This document shows, in pieces, positions 22,901 to 35,700 of a stretch of DNA of 64,000 nucleotides (the first letter of the stretch is position 1; each line of letters begins with the position of its first letter). The position numbers were made by a program, and so were the translations under genes. The notes beneath the pieces are model-generated. The model saw only the letters and a list, made by a program, of their open reading frames with translations, was not told the origin of the DNA and did no database searches. The DNA lies in contig RSEF01000031.1 in the NCBI GenBank assembly GCA_003993805.1, positions 19,507,343-19,571,342 of the forward strand. The letters run 5' to 3'. This DNA is from Himantopus leucocephalus. Taxonomy: Eukaryota > Chordata > Aves > Charadriiformes > Recurvirostridae.

Positions 22901-25900
22901 ATATTGGATTTTGAATGAATAACATAGAAGATAGTCTGGGGAAAGTCCTTGTCCCAGATATTATTTTCAGCTGCTCAACTTGACAGAATCAGATACAGCT
23001 TCAGAGCCATCAAACTAATGCATTTAATGAGTAAGTAAACTTTTCTAACAGAACAGCTTTTTCCTCTTGGTGTTGAGTTCCCCGACACAACCTCTGTGTT
23101 ACACTGAAGTTACTAAACAGCACCTGTCAGCACAGCACTCTGCTGTATGCAGCACGCTGCAATCTTTGTGAAATTGGTATATAACAACTAATTATTACTC
23201 TCAATATTACTAGATCATCATGGAAGGTTTTTTTCTGATGCTAAATTTATGCCATTTGTATAATTTCACATTTCAGCAGCTGAATATAGAAACCTTGAAG
23301 AAATTCTGTTGGGAGTTTTGACTACTCTCTTTTGCGTGTATCCTGTTCTCGTTATCATGAAACAGCTTGTTACTGCTACTTATTCCTCTGAAAGAAATAC
23401 TGTTTTGCTTTGGAACATTAGAATGGTAAGAGGGCAAAACAGCAGGAAAAAATGAAGTCCAGCCAACTCTGTTTAAGAAGAAGAGGGAAAACAAACTAGA
23501 AAGTTGTTAATCAACATGCAATTAGCACATTCATGTTGTCCCAAAAACTTATGTTGAATACAAGGCATGTTAAAACAAGGAGTCTCTTGGCTGGGGTGGC
23601 CATCTTCTTGTGTTTTCATTTCTTCAGACTTGGACTAAGTATGGTGTAATACCAGGTGGCTCCTGGACTACTTGCCAGATGATTGCTTTTCTTCTACTTG
23701 TCTGCCTTGGCTCAATGTGCTGGTGGTTCACACTCCTCCTGGCATAGTCCTGAGGATCAAAGGCCAGGGGAACATGAGTGTCTAGGATGTGAAAAAATTC
23801 TGTTAGGTGCTTCTTGGTTGCTAAAGACTACATTAAATACTTTTGTTCTAGTGTGAATGGTTGTGAGTGATCTAGGGTTTAAATAAAAGAGCCATGCGAT
23901 ATACACATATGGGTATAAACACGGAGGGCATAGTAACAGGCAAACCAAAACTATTCCTGGATGTATCTGTAGTGTGTATTCCTTCTGCTTGAGCATGCAT
24001 TGTTCGGCTTCTCTTTCACCATTCTGCAGCTGGATGAAGAATTGTTACTTGTGCTGTTAAAATTGATAGCTTAATTTCATGGTTTACAAAGGAGTAAGCA
24101 AAAAAGCAAACATGGTTCCGTTTAAGGTACTTTGTTCATTGTTGGATGAATGTAATGAAGTGGGGGCCAATCCAATTAGGGATAGTGAAGTTACATTTTG
24201 AAACAAGCCCTGTTTAGCATCTCAGTTTGTGTAGAATTGTTTTATGACAGAAGTGGAAAAACATCAGCTTTAAACTTGAAACGTTTTATGAGGTTTCACC
24301 TAGTTAATGATACTGCCAGCTTCTGAGGGAGGAAAAATTTTATATGTTCTTCAGTTCTAGTGGTGCAAGAGTATAGGTCACTGCTTTTTATACATGTTCA
24401 GTTTTGAGCTTACTGCAAAAGATTGGATTAGTCCAACTGATTCTGAAAGGTGCTTTTGTGGAATCTATTAAGAACTCCAGGGATAAAAATAAACAATATT
24501 AATTTTTTCTACTGTTTCCTTTTTATATTACTTTTTACCCATTTGTGCTTTCCCTCTTCTCTCCTATGTCCGTGCAGCTACCTGTTAACCATAAAAGTCT
24601 TGGTCACCCTAAAGATAAACCGAGTGCTGTATTCTATATTTGACAATGGCCTGAAGCAAATGTTTACAGAAGACTGTAAGCAGGAATGTATAGAACAATG
24701 CTTTCTCTGACGTAGCCTTCCAGCTTCTGGCACGGTGATATGCATTGCAAATTAAACTAGTGGTTTGAATTCCAAATATCTGCTTTGTTTTGGGTTAATT
24801 CCAGAAGTGCCCAAACAAGGAAAATAACAAATGACTAGATTTTCCTGATTCTAAATGTGAAAACAGTCTCCACTCTTGCTACTGTACTCTTGATGAGTAA
24901 AGCATTGTTGCTTTGCAGGCGTTATGAAGAAGTCCTATAAATGTTGTGAATAGCCTTTCGCTTAATAGTGTGTTTCAGTGAGGTGTTATCCTCGGGACAG
25001 CACAGGCTTTTCCAATAAAAATGAACAACAAATATAAATCTTTTTTTTTTATAATAAAATATGAGTTATGTTAATGCTTCATGGGTTGCAGAATAACTTC
25101 CCAGATGCTTCATGTGATTAGAGTTTGGAATGGAATGTGAACAATGAGGTCTTTATTTCTGCTGGATGAAAATGAATTTATTTGTTATACTATACCTATT
25201 AAAATACGGAATTTTATGCTGCTTCTTATTTAGTATCTAAGCTCGTGCTACTTTTTCAGCACTTGTATTTAGAATACAATTAAACATGTACAGTTTTGAG
25301 CTTTATTATGCATATTTCTTCACGAGACTTGCAAGAAAAGAACTAAAATGGACTCTAGATTAACAGTTTGATGAATAATCTGTGTTCCAAACAAGTACGA
25401 TAAGAGCAATTGCTGAGACACGCTGCCATAGCCTGTGGCATCTTGTTAATGGAACACAGTGTAATCATTTTACATGTGTCCTAAACTAGTTCTTATAATG
25501 TCATCTTTGTAGGCATATTTACTTGAAAATCAACAAAATTCCTGCTAAGGGCAGGAGTCCTTGTAATGAATACCCACAGGTCTGTTTTTTTCCTTACAAA
25601 TTTCTTAGTAGTTGGCTTAAAAATCGTTCTTAAAATCCATTTATGTAGTATAACTGTGCATGTTCTCATTATTCATATACCTTTCTATATCTTTGTAACT
25701 GCTTGGTTTGTCTGGACAAGTAGTGTGGAGTATCTAGGCTTCATGATAAGCATACCTGCTCTTTGCGTAAGCCTGGTATTTGAATTGGGGATTTTGATGA
25801 TTGACTTTAGCAAAGAATTCAGGTGGCTAACCTCATAAGGAAGTGTAAATTTCAGTGCCTAATTTCCAAGTTTGCCTGTTTTTATGTTGCTTTTAAGTAA
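19936..25900. other. Long non-coding AT-rich stretch, nothing recognised
   Basis: No interspersed repeat, RNA gene or credible exon was recognised. Short T runs occur at about 22227-22236 and 25042-25050. Confidence 0.55.
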
Positions 25901-25944
25901 GTCTGTCTGTCTCTCCTCCCTCCTCCTCCTCGCTCCCCCTCCAG
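25901..25944. repeat. Pyrimidine-rich simple repeat
   Basis: GTCT units pass into CTCC and CCT units over about 44 bases, with a few interruptions. This is a simple-sequence tract with no coding or regulatory meaning that can be read from it. Confidence 0.8.
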
Positions 25945-27436
25945 TCTTTGGCAAGAAACAGATTTTAAAGGGGTTTGTAATTTTGATTGGAGTTCAGTCC
26001 TTTGTCTTCACTGGTCTTGAACAAAACCCAGCTGGTCTTTGTGCCTTCTAACTAATTTGTTTCAACTATAAAACAACAGGATGAGGAACTGGATTAAGGT
26101 ATTCTACACATTTCTCAGAGGCCACCAAACAGCTTTTATTGGTAGTGTAAAGGATGTGAAAAACTATGCAGAATTAGACCCTAAAGCCAAGTGATAACAA
26201 AAAATGACCAGTTATTTATCTAGTTCTGCGCTAAAAACAAGCAACTCCCCACTCCTCTGCAAAACAGAATAACAATATAATTGCACAAGGAAGAAAGAGG
26301 TAGGAGTGCAACTAGTATATTTATGCATACTAACATTTAATATTGATTTGTTGTTAGCTGTCTTGCTATCACTTTATGCATCCAAGCTGGTTTAGTATAT
26401 ATGACATTTACATGCTTTTACTAAATTATTATTTAAAGGAAATATTTGCTATTGTACTTTTGAAGGAGGGCTGAGCTAAATAAAAATCATGGCTTGTTTT
26501 CAGAGACTCCTTGTTTAATTTCTGCTGCATGTGAATATGGTAACTTTCCTCAGGCAGCTGGTAGCTAATGTCATGGTATGCATGAGGGAGTGCAGCTCTG
26601 AATTTTAATGAATGCCTCAGCATCAGAGGTTTAAGTCTACTGATGTTCCTCTTCTTTATCCAACCTGACATTTATCACACAAAAAAGTAAGCTGTAGGGC
26701 ATAGTTTTCCTGGGGGAGAGGATGTGGAATAAGAAACTTGCATGTGGCTGTGGTTTGTGATGATGGTTTTCTGCTGCAGACACAGGCTCTGTCCCAGTTT
26801 GCTGCTGGCTGGTGTGAGGATTTCTCTGTGCCAGCAGGTGTGACTCAGTAATTGCTGAAACCAACAGGAAACCTCCCAAATGAATGGCAAGCCTATTTGT
26901 GTGAGAACCATTCAACTAGAAGAAGATAAATTTTAAGCATCTATTTATAAGCTAAAGTAAGTCCTCCAGAAGTAATACTTCTGCACTTTAAAAGCAATAC
27001 TCAGTGAGTGGCATCAAATCCCTTTTTCCTCCGCAGGAGAACTTCACTGGTGGCAATAACTGCTGTTGTTTCCCCACTCTATTTTATCACTGTATCTTTG
27101 CCTTGCTGTTGAGAGGCTGCTTAAGTGGAGCTACTTTCTTATTGCTCACAGTAAGTCCACATTTGTGTGATTTTGTGGACCAGCTGGGATTGGCCACGGT
27201 TTTGTGTGGTTAATACTTGCCCAAGGAAGTGCTGTCAACACCACACTTTTATTTTTCCATAGCTGTTGATAGTGGAAGATTAAGAAGTCCTCCAAATGGT
27301 TTCTACTGCCTGAGGATTCATCTTTTTTTTCCTGTAGAGAATGCAAAAGTGTTCTCAGCAGTAGGGGAGAACACATGACTCTTGGGCATCTCCTCATGTA
27401 CTTTCAATGTTGAATGTATTTGACTGAGTGTTCTAA
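25945..27436. other. Non-coding stretch, nothing recognised
   Basis: Two acceptor-like T-rich tracts ending in AG occur near 27271 and 27339. No exon follows them in a frame that stays open. Confidence 0.5.
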
Positions 27437-27658
27437 CAAAATGCTGAGAAGGAAATCCTGGTAGTCTATACTTCTACTGAAGACAGTGAAGGATACTACT
27501 TGAAAAACACTATCGAAGTTCATGCAGTAGGGCCTTCAGCCTACTTGTTGCGTGCTCCTTTAACAAACAACCTGAAACAGATGCAAGCAATTAGACATTA
27601 CAGACTGTTGAAACAGCAGCCGCTTTGCTTCTACAAAATGGACCATAAGGATCCCAAG
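27437..27658 (+). other. Candidate exon, unidentified protein
   Basis: From just after a TAA at 27434-27436, one plus-strand frame stays open for about 74 codons. It reaches AAG followed by GTAAAA at 27656-27664, a good splice-donor match at a codon boundary. The codons look coding-like: there are many GAA, GAC, AAC, CTG and CAG codons, and the product has a mixed hydrophilic composition (for example EILVVYTSTEDSEGYYLKN). No family is recognised. The upstream acceptor is poor, lacking a clear C/T tract. It may be a chance frame, a decayed exon, or an exon of a gene whose other exons lie outside the window. Confidence 0.18.
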
Positions 27659-30600
27659 GTAAAAACAAGTGTAGGTAAGGCAGCAAAGTGTTGGTAGGAG
27701 ATAGCATTGCTTTATATTTGATGAAATGAGAATTATTTACCTGTTTGCAGTTACAGTCACTCTGACAAGGTGGGAAGAAAGTGCAGGTATTTTTCATTTC
27801 ATTAAGAAATCTCTGTGGTAGCAAAGTTAGCCATGTTAACAATATGACATAACAGAAGCAGGTGAATGTCCCTTTTATCCCTAAAGGATTTTATAGCTTA
27901 TATGAAAATTTTTTCTGTATCTCTATTTTAGAGTTTATATGTGTTATCAATAACTTAATGTAATCTGTGACTTTTCTGCTGTAATATGAAATAACTCAGT
28001 TAAACTAAGCTGATTCAGGATATCCTGGACTTGTCTGGCACAGTGCTTTGATATGTTTAATGTCATTGAGATGACTTTCAACACTTGTTTAAAACCTTTA
28101 CTCCTATCTCTCCTTGCATCCCTTTTTTCCTGTCTTTTCATTAATTTTTTCATGCTTCAAATATGGGCTTGCTGGCCTGTTGGTTGCTGGCCTTGTTTGC
28201 TTGCTCAGTGTTTGATGCCTGAAGCGCTGTACTGTTTCTGTATCCATTAGATCAAGAGTATTAAATATTACCTATGAATACTGATTGGAAATATGCAATG
28301 TCAAGTACGCTCTTGACTTTTACAAAATCTGCGCTGCTGTTCCTGAATATTCACTGTGATAAATATACCAGTCACTTGCTGTTTTCTTCGGCTTTTTGCC
28401 TTTCATTAACATGTATGTTTTCCTGCCTTTAAGGGTGGTGTTCTGTGTTGATATCATTACCAGGGCTGTTTATTTCCAAAGTACATGGAAAAACATATTG
28501 GTGGGGAATTTACAAAATTAAAAAGTGATATAAGACTTTTTGGTAATTTAACTGCAATTCACCCTTGTTTTGGCTACAGTTATTTTGAAATGCTAATAAA
28601 TAAAGATATAGAACTTGCAAAGGGTGTATTCCTTTTAAAAAAAATTACATAACAGATCAATAGGAAGAGTGAAAGTGACTTTTTGTTGACTATATTATAT
28701 GTCTGAAAACTACTTGCCCCATCAAAATGTGTTAGTATGTCATTACATCTTCTTTATTCACTGTCTGTGGTGAACTTCCTACATTTATATTGGAAGATGT
28801 CTCCAAAATCTTAACTCTCTTTAAAATAAATATCTACTTTGTGAAAAAGACTAAAGGGGTCCAAAGGATTTTGGGCTCATTGCTGGAACGTCCAGAAGTC
28901 ATGTCTGGATGTTGTTGTGCTTTCTGGAAATAGCAGTATTTACTTTTACCAGAAAAAAAGGTGGTTAGTTTTAAAGGTAATGGTGTGGGGGAAGCAGGGG
29001 AACTCAAGGAGGGCCAAAAAGTGCATGTTAGTTTCCAGGCAGTTAACCTTCAAAGAAGTGACAAAGTGTGCAGAATAAACATTAATTTTAGAGGAGTAGA
29101 ACTGTATTCCAGCATATAGACTTTAGAAAGTTATTGGTAACATTTTAGCTTTCTTGTGCAATGGTTTCAGTAAGCCATTGTGAAGTGTTTCACTTTTTGG
29201 AAAAGCCAGTGAAGAGAGTGGCACCAATTCAGACTCATTTCTCCTTGATGGGAGGAAGTTATCTTTCAGCCAATCTTTGATGAGAAAATGGAGAAAGCAC
29301 TAAGCTGTCTGGAGTCAGAAAAGGCTGCAACTTTGAAAAAAAAAAAGTGCTATTGACCCAGAAAATGCAGCTGCAGCTGTGTAGCTAACTATTAAAGAAC
29401 ATTCCTCCTTGTTACCTGCTGGCCTACACCATTTCCAGATTGTTTTCACACCGACTGGCTGGTTGCAGAGTGAGCACTTGTTGCCAGCGTCTGGCTGCAG
29501 ATGAAGCACCTCTGTCAGAAAACAGCTTGCAAAAGAATGATAAGTTTTAGAATTGACAGTAAAATCAGGTTTGTTTGCCATGTCTACCTCCTCACCAAGA
29601 TGTCAAGGACAATATTTTTATGGATTCTCCTGGTTGCAGTAATTGAAACAAAACAGTATTTTGAGACAAACAGTATTAAATAATGCAAAATAAGTTGAGA
29701 ATGAGAAAGAACCACACAAGTGCATTTTGCCATGGTGCTTTAATTCTGGCTTTAATTCATGTCGCATGTTTATAAGAAACTTGTCCTTATAATTTTAAAG
29801 CCATTCAGGCATGGGGATGAGTAAGGGATTTCTAAAAGATTGAAGATGACAAACTATCACATGGCAGCCACAAGCAACTGTTGAAAAACTGCATACTTGT
29901 AATCTTTGATCATTTTTAATGGTGACAACTTAGTGTCTTATGCAGAAAATAATTAGTATGAATCTTTTGCAGTCAGGTGCCCAGCATTTGAATTTCTTCT
30001 CTTTGGTGAAAGAAATGTTACCTTTTCTTAAATGGTTCCTTCAAGGAGAGTCTTAATTAGAATAAAGTACATTCATGTTTCTTTGCCCTACTGAAGCAGA
30101 CAGCAAGTTACTTGTGATTTCTCTTTTTTCCTGATCAGGAAGAAGACTTGCTTCTATCTTCTCTGGCAGGTTTGGGAGTAAACATGTCTCTTAAAGATTG
30201 CAATACTCTAAGCTTTCTGTATCTTGAATTGTTGTAACGATTTAAAAAAGAGCTTTGCATGGACACAAAAACATTAAAATAAGGAGAAATAAGCTGTTTC
30301 ATAAGCAAGCATCTATTTTCAAACAGAAGTGCTGGAAATTAAAGGAAAATATTTAAAAATGCCACAGATTCATTAACTGATAAATATGAAAGTAACCTTC
30401 CTGGTATTTCTGAATAGTAAGAGTTGCCCGGATAAAGCTGGAAGATTTTCACTTAAGACTTTAAAATGACTTGCTATTTTTGGAGAAAGAGAGAGAAGAA
30501 TGAAGAACAGGAGTAGAGAATCCAGTCTCCTGGATCATTTCCAACCTTGAAAAGACCCATAACTGGTCTAATGCAGCAACCCAGGCTGAACAGCCTCAGA

Positions 30601-33505
30601 GCCCTGGTGGTGAAGAGTTTGTAGGAGCTGCATGCGCTTTCTTGTTTTCGTTCCAGACTTGCTTCTGTGAGAACTCCTGGACTCTGTTTTTCTCCATTTT
30701 GTTAGTAAATGTCGACTGTGATGAACTTCTTGTGTGTATGGGTATGGGAGAGCTCAACTGTTGGGGAAAAAATTCTAAGTATTCCTAATGTTGTGTGCAT
30801 CTAGGAAGTGCATGTGATTGAAATAGACTTACTTTCTCACTTGGTCTTTCAGTTTTGCTGAATACCTGATTAATTAATTGTTGCATAAGGATAATTCTCT
30901 GTTTCTGCCTGGCTGGCTTGTTTATTATTCTCTAGATAGAAAGAGACTTAGTTAAGTCAAGAATAGAAATACACCAGACCCTATATTTTCTATATAAAAC
31001 AGAATGTTTGACCAGTGGTTAGGATGACTCCCTGCTAATGTCATTGTTTGGGCCTGGATTTTTATTCAGTTAATGGCATTTTATGTTGTGGGTTGTTGTT
31101 TTTTTTTTTAAGCCTCTAATTTCTTTTTCTCTTGTTATATGAAGGTTAAGTAACATGCATTGTTCATAGTAGTATTCATTTCTGTAAGCCTATTTGCATA
31201 CAGAGCATACATCTTTTTATACAAGTCTACTTAAAAGCCCTATAAACACCTTTTTGCATGTAAACTGATCTGTTATTATGGGAAAAAGAATTGTACTCCA
31301 AGGAATGGGAGTAAATAACCAAAACAGAGGGAAGAGAGTTTGTATCTGCTTGTAATGAGGACTGTTTTGTTGGAATATGTTTATAAAGAGCAGTGATCCA
31401 TTCCTCCTTAGTCCAAAAATAGGTATCCATGTAGGATTATTCTCTTATATGGAATTTAATACCAATTCTCAATACATTTCTTGAAGAAAAGCTGTAATAA
31501 CTTGCAGAAATTCTCAGCTGCCTCTTATAGCAGCTATCCCTGGCACCTAACCTAAGGTGAGAAAGAGGGTATGCTCTGGGTGAAATGACATGCAGAGGCA
31601 GAACAGACCACAGCTTTGTTATTGTTGACTCTCTCTTGTGTAGTGTGCTGGAAACCACTATGAAAATTAAAGCTCCCTGTGCAACCCCATGTACTGTCAA
31701 AGCTAAGCTTCTAGTGAGCTTCCTTGTCTTTGTGCTGAGAGGTCTGTAGAAAGCTACAAATGCCCTCCCTTGGATCCTGCTACATCAGCTGAAGACAGCC
31801 CTGCTGTATTGCTCATCATCTTGTCTCCAGTACCGACCCAAAAGTCCGCTGCTGAAAGAAGGGTTGGTAAGACGGCTTCTTGTATTGCTTCAAGGCAAAG
31901 TCATCTGGGCAAGATTAAACACCTGATGAAAGTGGTTTGAGTTACCTTAATTGGCCTGGATTGTGCTAGTGCATCACAACATACCTCTTCCACTGGCTAA
32001 AGCCATTGGGATTTTGTGTTGGATGGTAAAAAGAACAGCTGAGGGACAAGTAACACCTTCAGTTAGCACTGATATTTGCTAAGCTGTATGTTGATTCACT
32101 AGGAAACACTTGACATTTCTTTAGGTTTATAGCATCTTTGACCTGTGCTTTGTTCACATCTGGAGGGTTAGTGAGTAATTTATGCTTACAAGTGCCATTT
32201 TTGGGGTTTGTTTCAAGGTCCCTTTTAAATTGCACAAAAATGATAAAAAACCTAGTTGAGACAAGGAATAATAGCATGCAGTCCTTAACTTCTACCACAT
32301 TGCCTTGCACAAATTTCATTGCGTGTTCTTGGTTATCAATTCTCTATCCGATTCTGTTTCTTTTTTTTACACTGCGACTGTATATGTCCTGTGCTGACTC
32401 TTCAACTATGTAACTGGGACATTCACACTTTCAAACTGTCTTTGAACCCAGCCATGTTCAGGTCTCTGAAACATAAGCAAGCCTATTTCATGCAACTCTT
32501 ACCATGTTAGGTTCTTGGCACATCAGTCTTGTTTAGGAGATTGACCCACAGCTCCTGATGGCTGTTGCTGTTCAGCCTAGTGTCTTTCAAACTTAGTCAA
32601 GCAGCTTGTATAGACTTGTCCATGACTGTTTCATCTTCCCCTTAAAAATGTGATGGAGGCTTGGGGAATGAAGGAAGGGGCAGGGGAAGGCTGTTTAAAA
32701 GGCTATTGATACATAAAACGTACTTCTTAATGTAGTGTGTTTCACTGGACTTTGGATTATATATTTTGTTTGCAAATTCTCTACCTTATTAACAAACAAT
32801 TTCTGGGACAGTTTGACAATACTAGCAACTGCAACAATTTTTACAGGGTTTTCAATTTACGTTTGCACTCAACAAGCACTTAACGCTGCTTAAATTACTA
32901 GTTAAACCACATTTCCTTCTTTCTGAAATGACAAGGAAAAATACTGCTTGAGGAGACCCATTTCTGACAATCACTGCCAGTGATGAGTCAGTCTCTTAAC
33001 ACCAGATGGAGCTGCCTTTATGCAACCCCATGTGTCCACAGGTGAATGAAGGCGTAACCAGAACTCCTGTCCCGCAGGCCTCAAGGCAGGTGCCAACTTG
33101 TCTGATGCACTTGGTAGCCCTTTGGAAACACTCTGTCATGTGTAGCAGCCATTTGTTTGGCACAGAAGTGGTGGTATTTAAAAAAAAAAAAACCCTGTAA
33201 AATGTTTTAAGCAGTACCATTACAACTTGGAGAAAAAGAAAAAAAAAAAAGAAATCCCGTTCAGAGCTTATTTTATGGGTGTGAGGCAGGAAAACTGCTT
33301 TTCTCCTCCACTTTCCTCTCCTTTAAGAAAAAGGAATTTAGAAAGCTCTGGCTGTCGCTCTCTGTGCTTTTAGTGCAGAGTGGGGGTGGAAGTAAAAACA
33401 GCTCTTCCAAAGGGTAGAGAGGAAAGGCCCTGTGATCTGAAATTGGTGGCTGAAGTGACAAAGCATTGTAATAGCGCTGCATATATTACCTCCTGTCATG
33501 AGGAG
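27659..33505. other. Long non-coding stretch, nothing recognised
   Basis: Several A and T homopolymers occur, for example the A runs near 33180-33191 and 33238-33251. No repeat family, RNA gene or credible coding frame was seen. Confidence 0.55.
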
Positions 33506-33850
33506 TGTAGTGGGCTGACCCTGGCTGGACACCAGGTGCCCACCAAAGCCACTTGGTCACTCCCCTCCTCAGCTGGACAGGGGAGAGAGAATGTAACGAA
33601 AGGCTCGTGGGTTGAGACAAGGACAGGGAGATCACTCACCAATTATCGTCACGGCCAAACCAGACTCGACTTGGGGAAATTAATTTATTACCAATCAAAT
33701 CAGAGAAAGATAATGAGAAATAAAACCAAATTGTAAAACACCTGCCCCCCTGCCCCCAGCTCAACTTCACTCCCAATTTTCTCTGCCTCCTCCTCCCCAG
33801 GTGGCGTAGGGGGATGGGGAATGGGGGTTGTGGTCAGTTCATCACACATT
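33506..33850 (-). mobile_element. Endogenous retrovirus LTR, partial, minus orientation
   Basis: The plus strand begins TGTAGTGGGCTGACCCTGG and continues through motifs I recognise from an LTR family common in modern birds. These are CACCAGGTGCCCACCAAAGCC, AGGCTCGTGGGTTGAGAC, AGATCACTCACCAATTATCG, CAGACTCGACTTGGGGAAAT and GGTTGTGGTCAGTTCATC. In the minus (transcriptional) direction an AATAAA polyadenylation signal lies at plus positions 33684-33689, and the LTR ends with CA at 33506-33507. The upstream part of the LTR is lost in the gap starting at 33851. No gag, pol or env sequence adjoins it here, so it is probably a solo LTR. I am not sure of the formal family name. Confidence 0.8.
33684..33689 (-). 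promoter_or_regulatory. LTR polyadenylation signal
   Basis: AATAAA on the minus strand inside the LTR, placed between the upstream region and the terminal CA end as expected for the R/U5 boundary of a retroviral LTR. Confidence 0.6.
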
Positions 33851-33950
33851 NNNNNNNNNNNNNNNNNNNNNNNNNNNNNNNNNNNNNNNNNNNNNNNNNN
33901 NNNNNNNNNNNNNNNNNNNNNNNNNNNNNNNNNNNNNNNNNNNNNNNNNN
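33851..33950. other. Assembly gap (100 N) inside repeats
   Basis: Exactly 100 N, a placeholder for unknown length. The LTR enters it from the left and a CR1 piece leaves it on the right, so the gap probably reflects repeat collapse during assembly. Confidence 0.98.
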
Positions 33951-34005
33951 TTCTCCAGGCTGAACAACCCCAACTCTCTCAGCCTGTCATCACATAGATG
34001 AGAAA
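33951..34005 (-). mobile_element. CR1 LINE fragment, short, minus orientation
   Basis: CTCCAGGCTGAACAACCCCA followed by CTCTCTCAGCCTGTC is the reverse complement of the CR1 3' region. Similarity stops at about 34005. The rest of the copy is presumably in the gap. Confidence 0.85.
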
Positions 34006-34984
34006 GCAGTACAAGAATGTGAGTGATCTATGCTTCTAGAAAAGATGAATTCTTTTTAGAGGGACAGACTTTATTTGAACCTCAAAGGAAGCAGGTAACA
34101 TATCAAGATGTTGTACTAAGGTTTTAAACCCTTTGAGGTTGAGTTATATCTGAGGTTTTAAATTCAACAGTCAGGGAAGGCAGATAGTTCTGAAAGAACA
34201 CCTTTCAAAATGATGCATTCCCCTAGGTAATTTTTGTATCTCTGAAGAAAAGGAGAGTTAGAAAATTTTTATCAAATAGGAAGTTTGAAAGGACGGAAGA
34301 AACTGTGCCATTATTATTAGACACAGTAAAGAAGAAAAAGGACATGCTTCTATAAAAATAAACTATTTTTTTCATACAACTAGTAGACACCCAAGAAAAA
34401 CAATTGGGAAAATATGAATATATATTTTGCAGTTTTTTAGAAAGTGAAAGAAAGATGACATGGTGAAATAGTAAGATAAAGACAGTCTTTGAAAAGAAAA
34501 GACATCCTTCAAAAAGTTGAAGTTTTGCCCAAATGATGAAAATAGAAAACATTGTAAAATCTGACAAGGTACATATGAAAATGCAATGAGGAAGACCAAA
34601 AAAGGGCAATAGGAACAAAGGTATGAAGCTTTAAAAATCTGCTAAGAAACTTCTTCCAGATCACGAAGTCAGCTAAAGAGATCGTAGGGACATAACTAGG
34701 ATTAAAGGAACATTTGGCAAAGGCTTAGTACAGGAGATCTTACAAAGACTTTTATGACAAATTTTTTTTTTTTTTTTTTGGTAAGAAACGTCAAATGATC
34801 TGCCCCAGATTTAGGTAACAGAAGAGCTTATTCAATAAACAGGTAAACTGGACAAGGACAATTGACAGAACAATTCTAAAGGAGTCCTGGAATTAAATAG
34901 ATTAATTACTAACTCTGAAATGTGAGCATGCCAGGAAGAAGAGCTTTGTGCTGTTCTATATACTAAAAATGATTTGGAAGAAAA
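34006..34984 (+). other. Non-coding stretch, possibly including the 5' part of an ancient CR1
   Basis: The stretch is A-rich on the plus strand, with a T run of 18 at 34762-34779. From about 34820, blocks such as CTGGACAAGGACAATTGACA and GGAGTCCTGGAATTAAATAG look like upstream parts of the old CR1 that is clear from 34985. The homology is too decayed here for a firm boundary. Confidence 0.35.
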
Positions 34985-35700
34985 GTTTGGTGATACTAAG
35001 CTATTCATGGTGTTAAAGACAAATATGTAAAATTGCAAAACTGTAGAACATGATAAAATAGCAGATGAAATCTAAAATGAAATGCAAAGTGATGCACATG
35101 GTGGGAGGGGGGCAAGCTTAAACTTGCATGATGGACTCTGACTGAATATTGTTGCATAGAAATGAGGTCTTCGGGCAAAAGTAAACAGTTGTATCAATAT
35201 GTTATCTTGATGCTCAGAGGTCAAGGAGGAAGCTGAAATGTTAAGAAGTGTGTTGAAAACAGCAGAAAACAAAGTAGGGACTGTCATTATGCTGGTGTGT
35301 ATGTGCCAGGACCACCTGCATGTTGAGCAACGTGGGAGGTTCTGGTCAGACATCTTGAAGTGTACCCATCTTTGTTAAATAAATGTAGTATCCATTCAGT
35401 GCTAGGAGGATATGCGCATGTTTGAGAACTTCCAGTGTATTACAGCTATTTTAAGTCAGTTCCTCCATTAAAAAGAAAGCATCCTTAGAACAGTCATTAT
35501 CCAACAGGCAGAAACCTGGGGCTGGCAGTGCCTGGCCTGGGCGCTATTCACCATGTTGTGTGCCGTGCCAGGACAGGCACAGTATTCTCTTGCACATGTA
35601 ATATTCAAAGAGTTTGCGAAAGAAGGAAGCCTCTCAAAGTACGGTGGGATGTAGCAGGTTCAGAAGAGTGACAGGGATGATTCAGGATGAGAAATCATTA
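34985..35700 (+). mobile_element. Ancient CR1-type LINE copy, plus orientation, interrupted
   Basis: Landmarks of older CR1 families appear in the right order. GGTGATACTAAGCTATTC near 34990 is a decayed F-A-D-D-T-K-L catalytic block. It is followed by GCAGATGAAATC...ATGCAAAGTGATGCACATGG (35061-35101), then blocks matching the downstream region up to GGTTCTGGTCAGACATCTTG (35338-35357). After about 270 bases without clear similarity, GGTTCAGAAGAGTGACAGGG near 35657 resumes the element. The middle stretch may be a later insertion or simply decayed. The copy is not open and is far older than the CR1 pieces at 19372 and 63722. Confidence 0.6.

Noticed and set aside
25566..25838. Hydrophobic 90-codon frame resembling a membrane protein
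   Set aside because: T-rich DNA read in any frame gives hydrophobic residues. There are no splice sites and no family signature.
33380..33736. 118-codon plus-strand frame
   Set aside because: Most of it is antisense to the ERV LTR and has no coding meaning.
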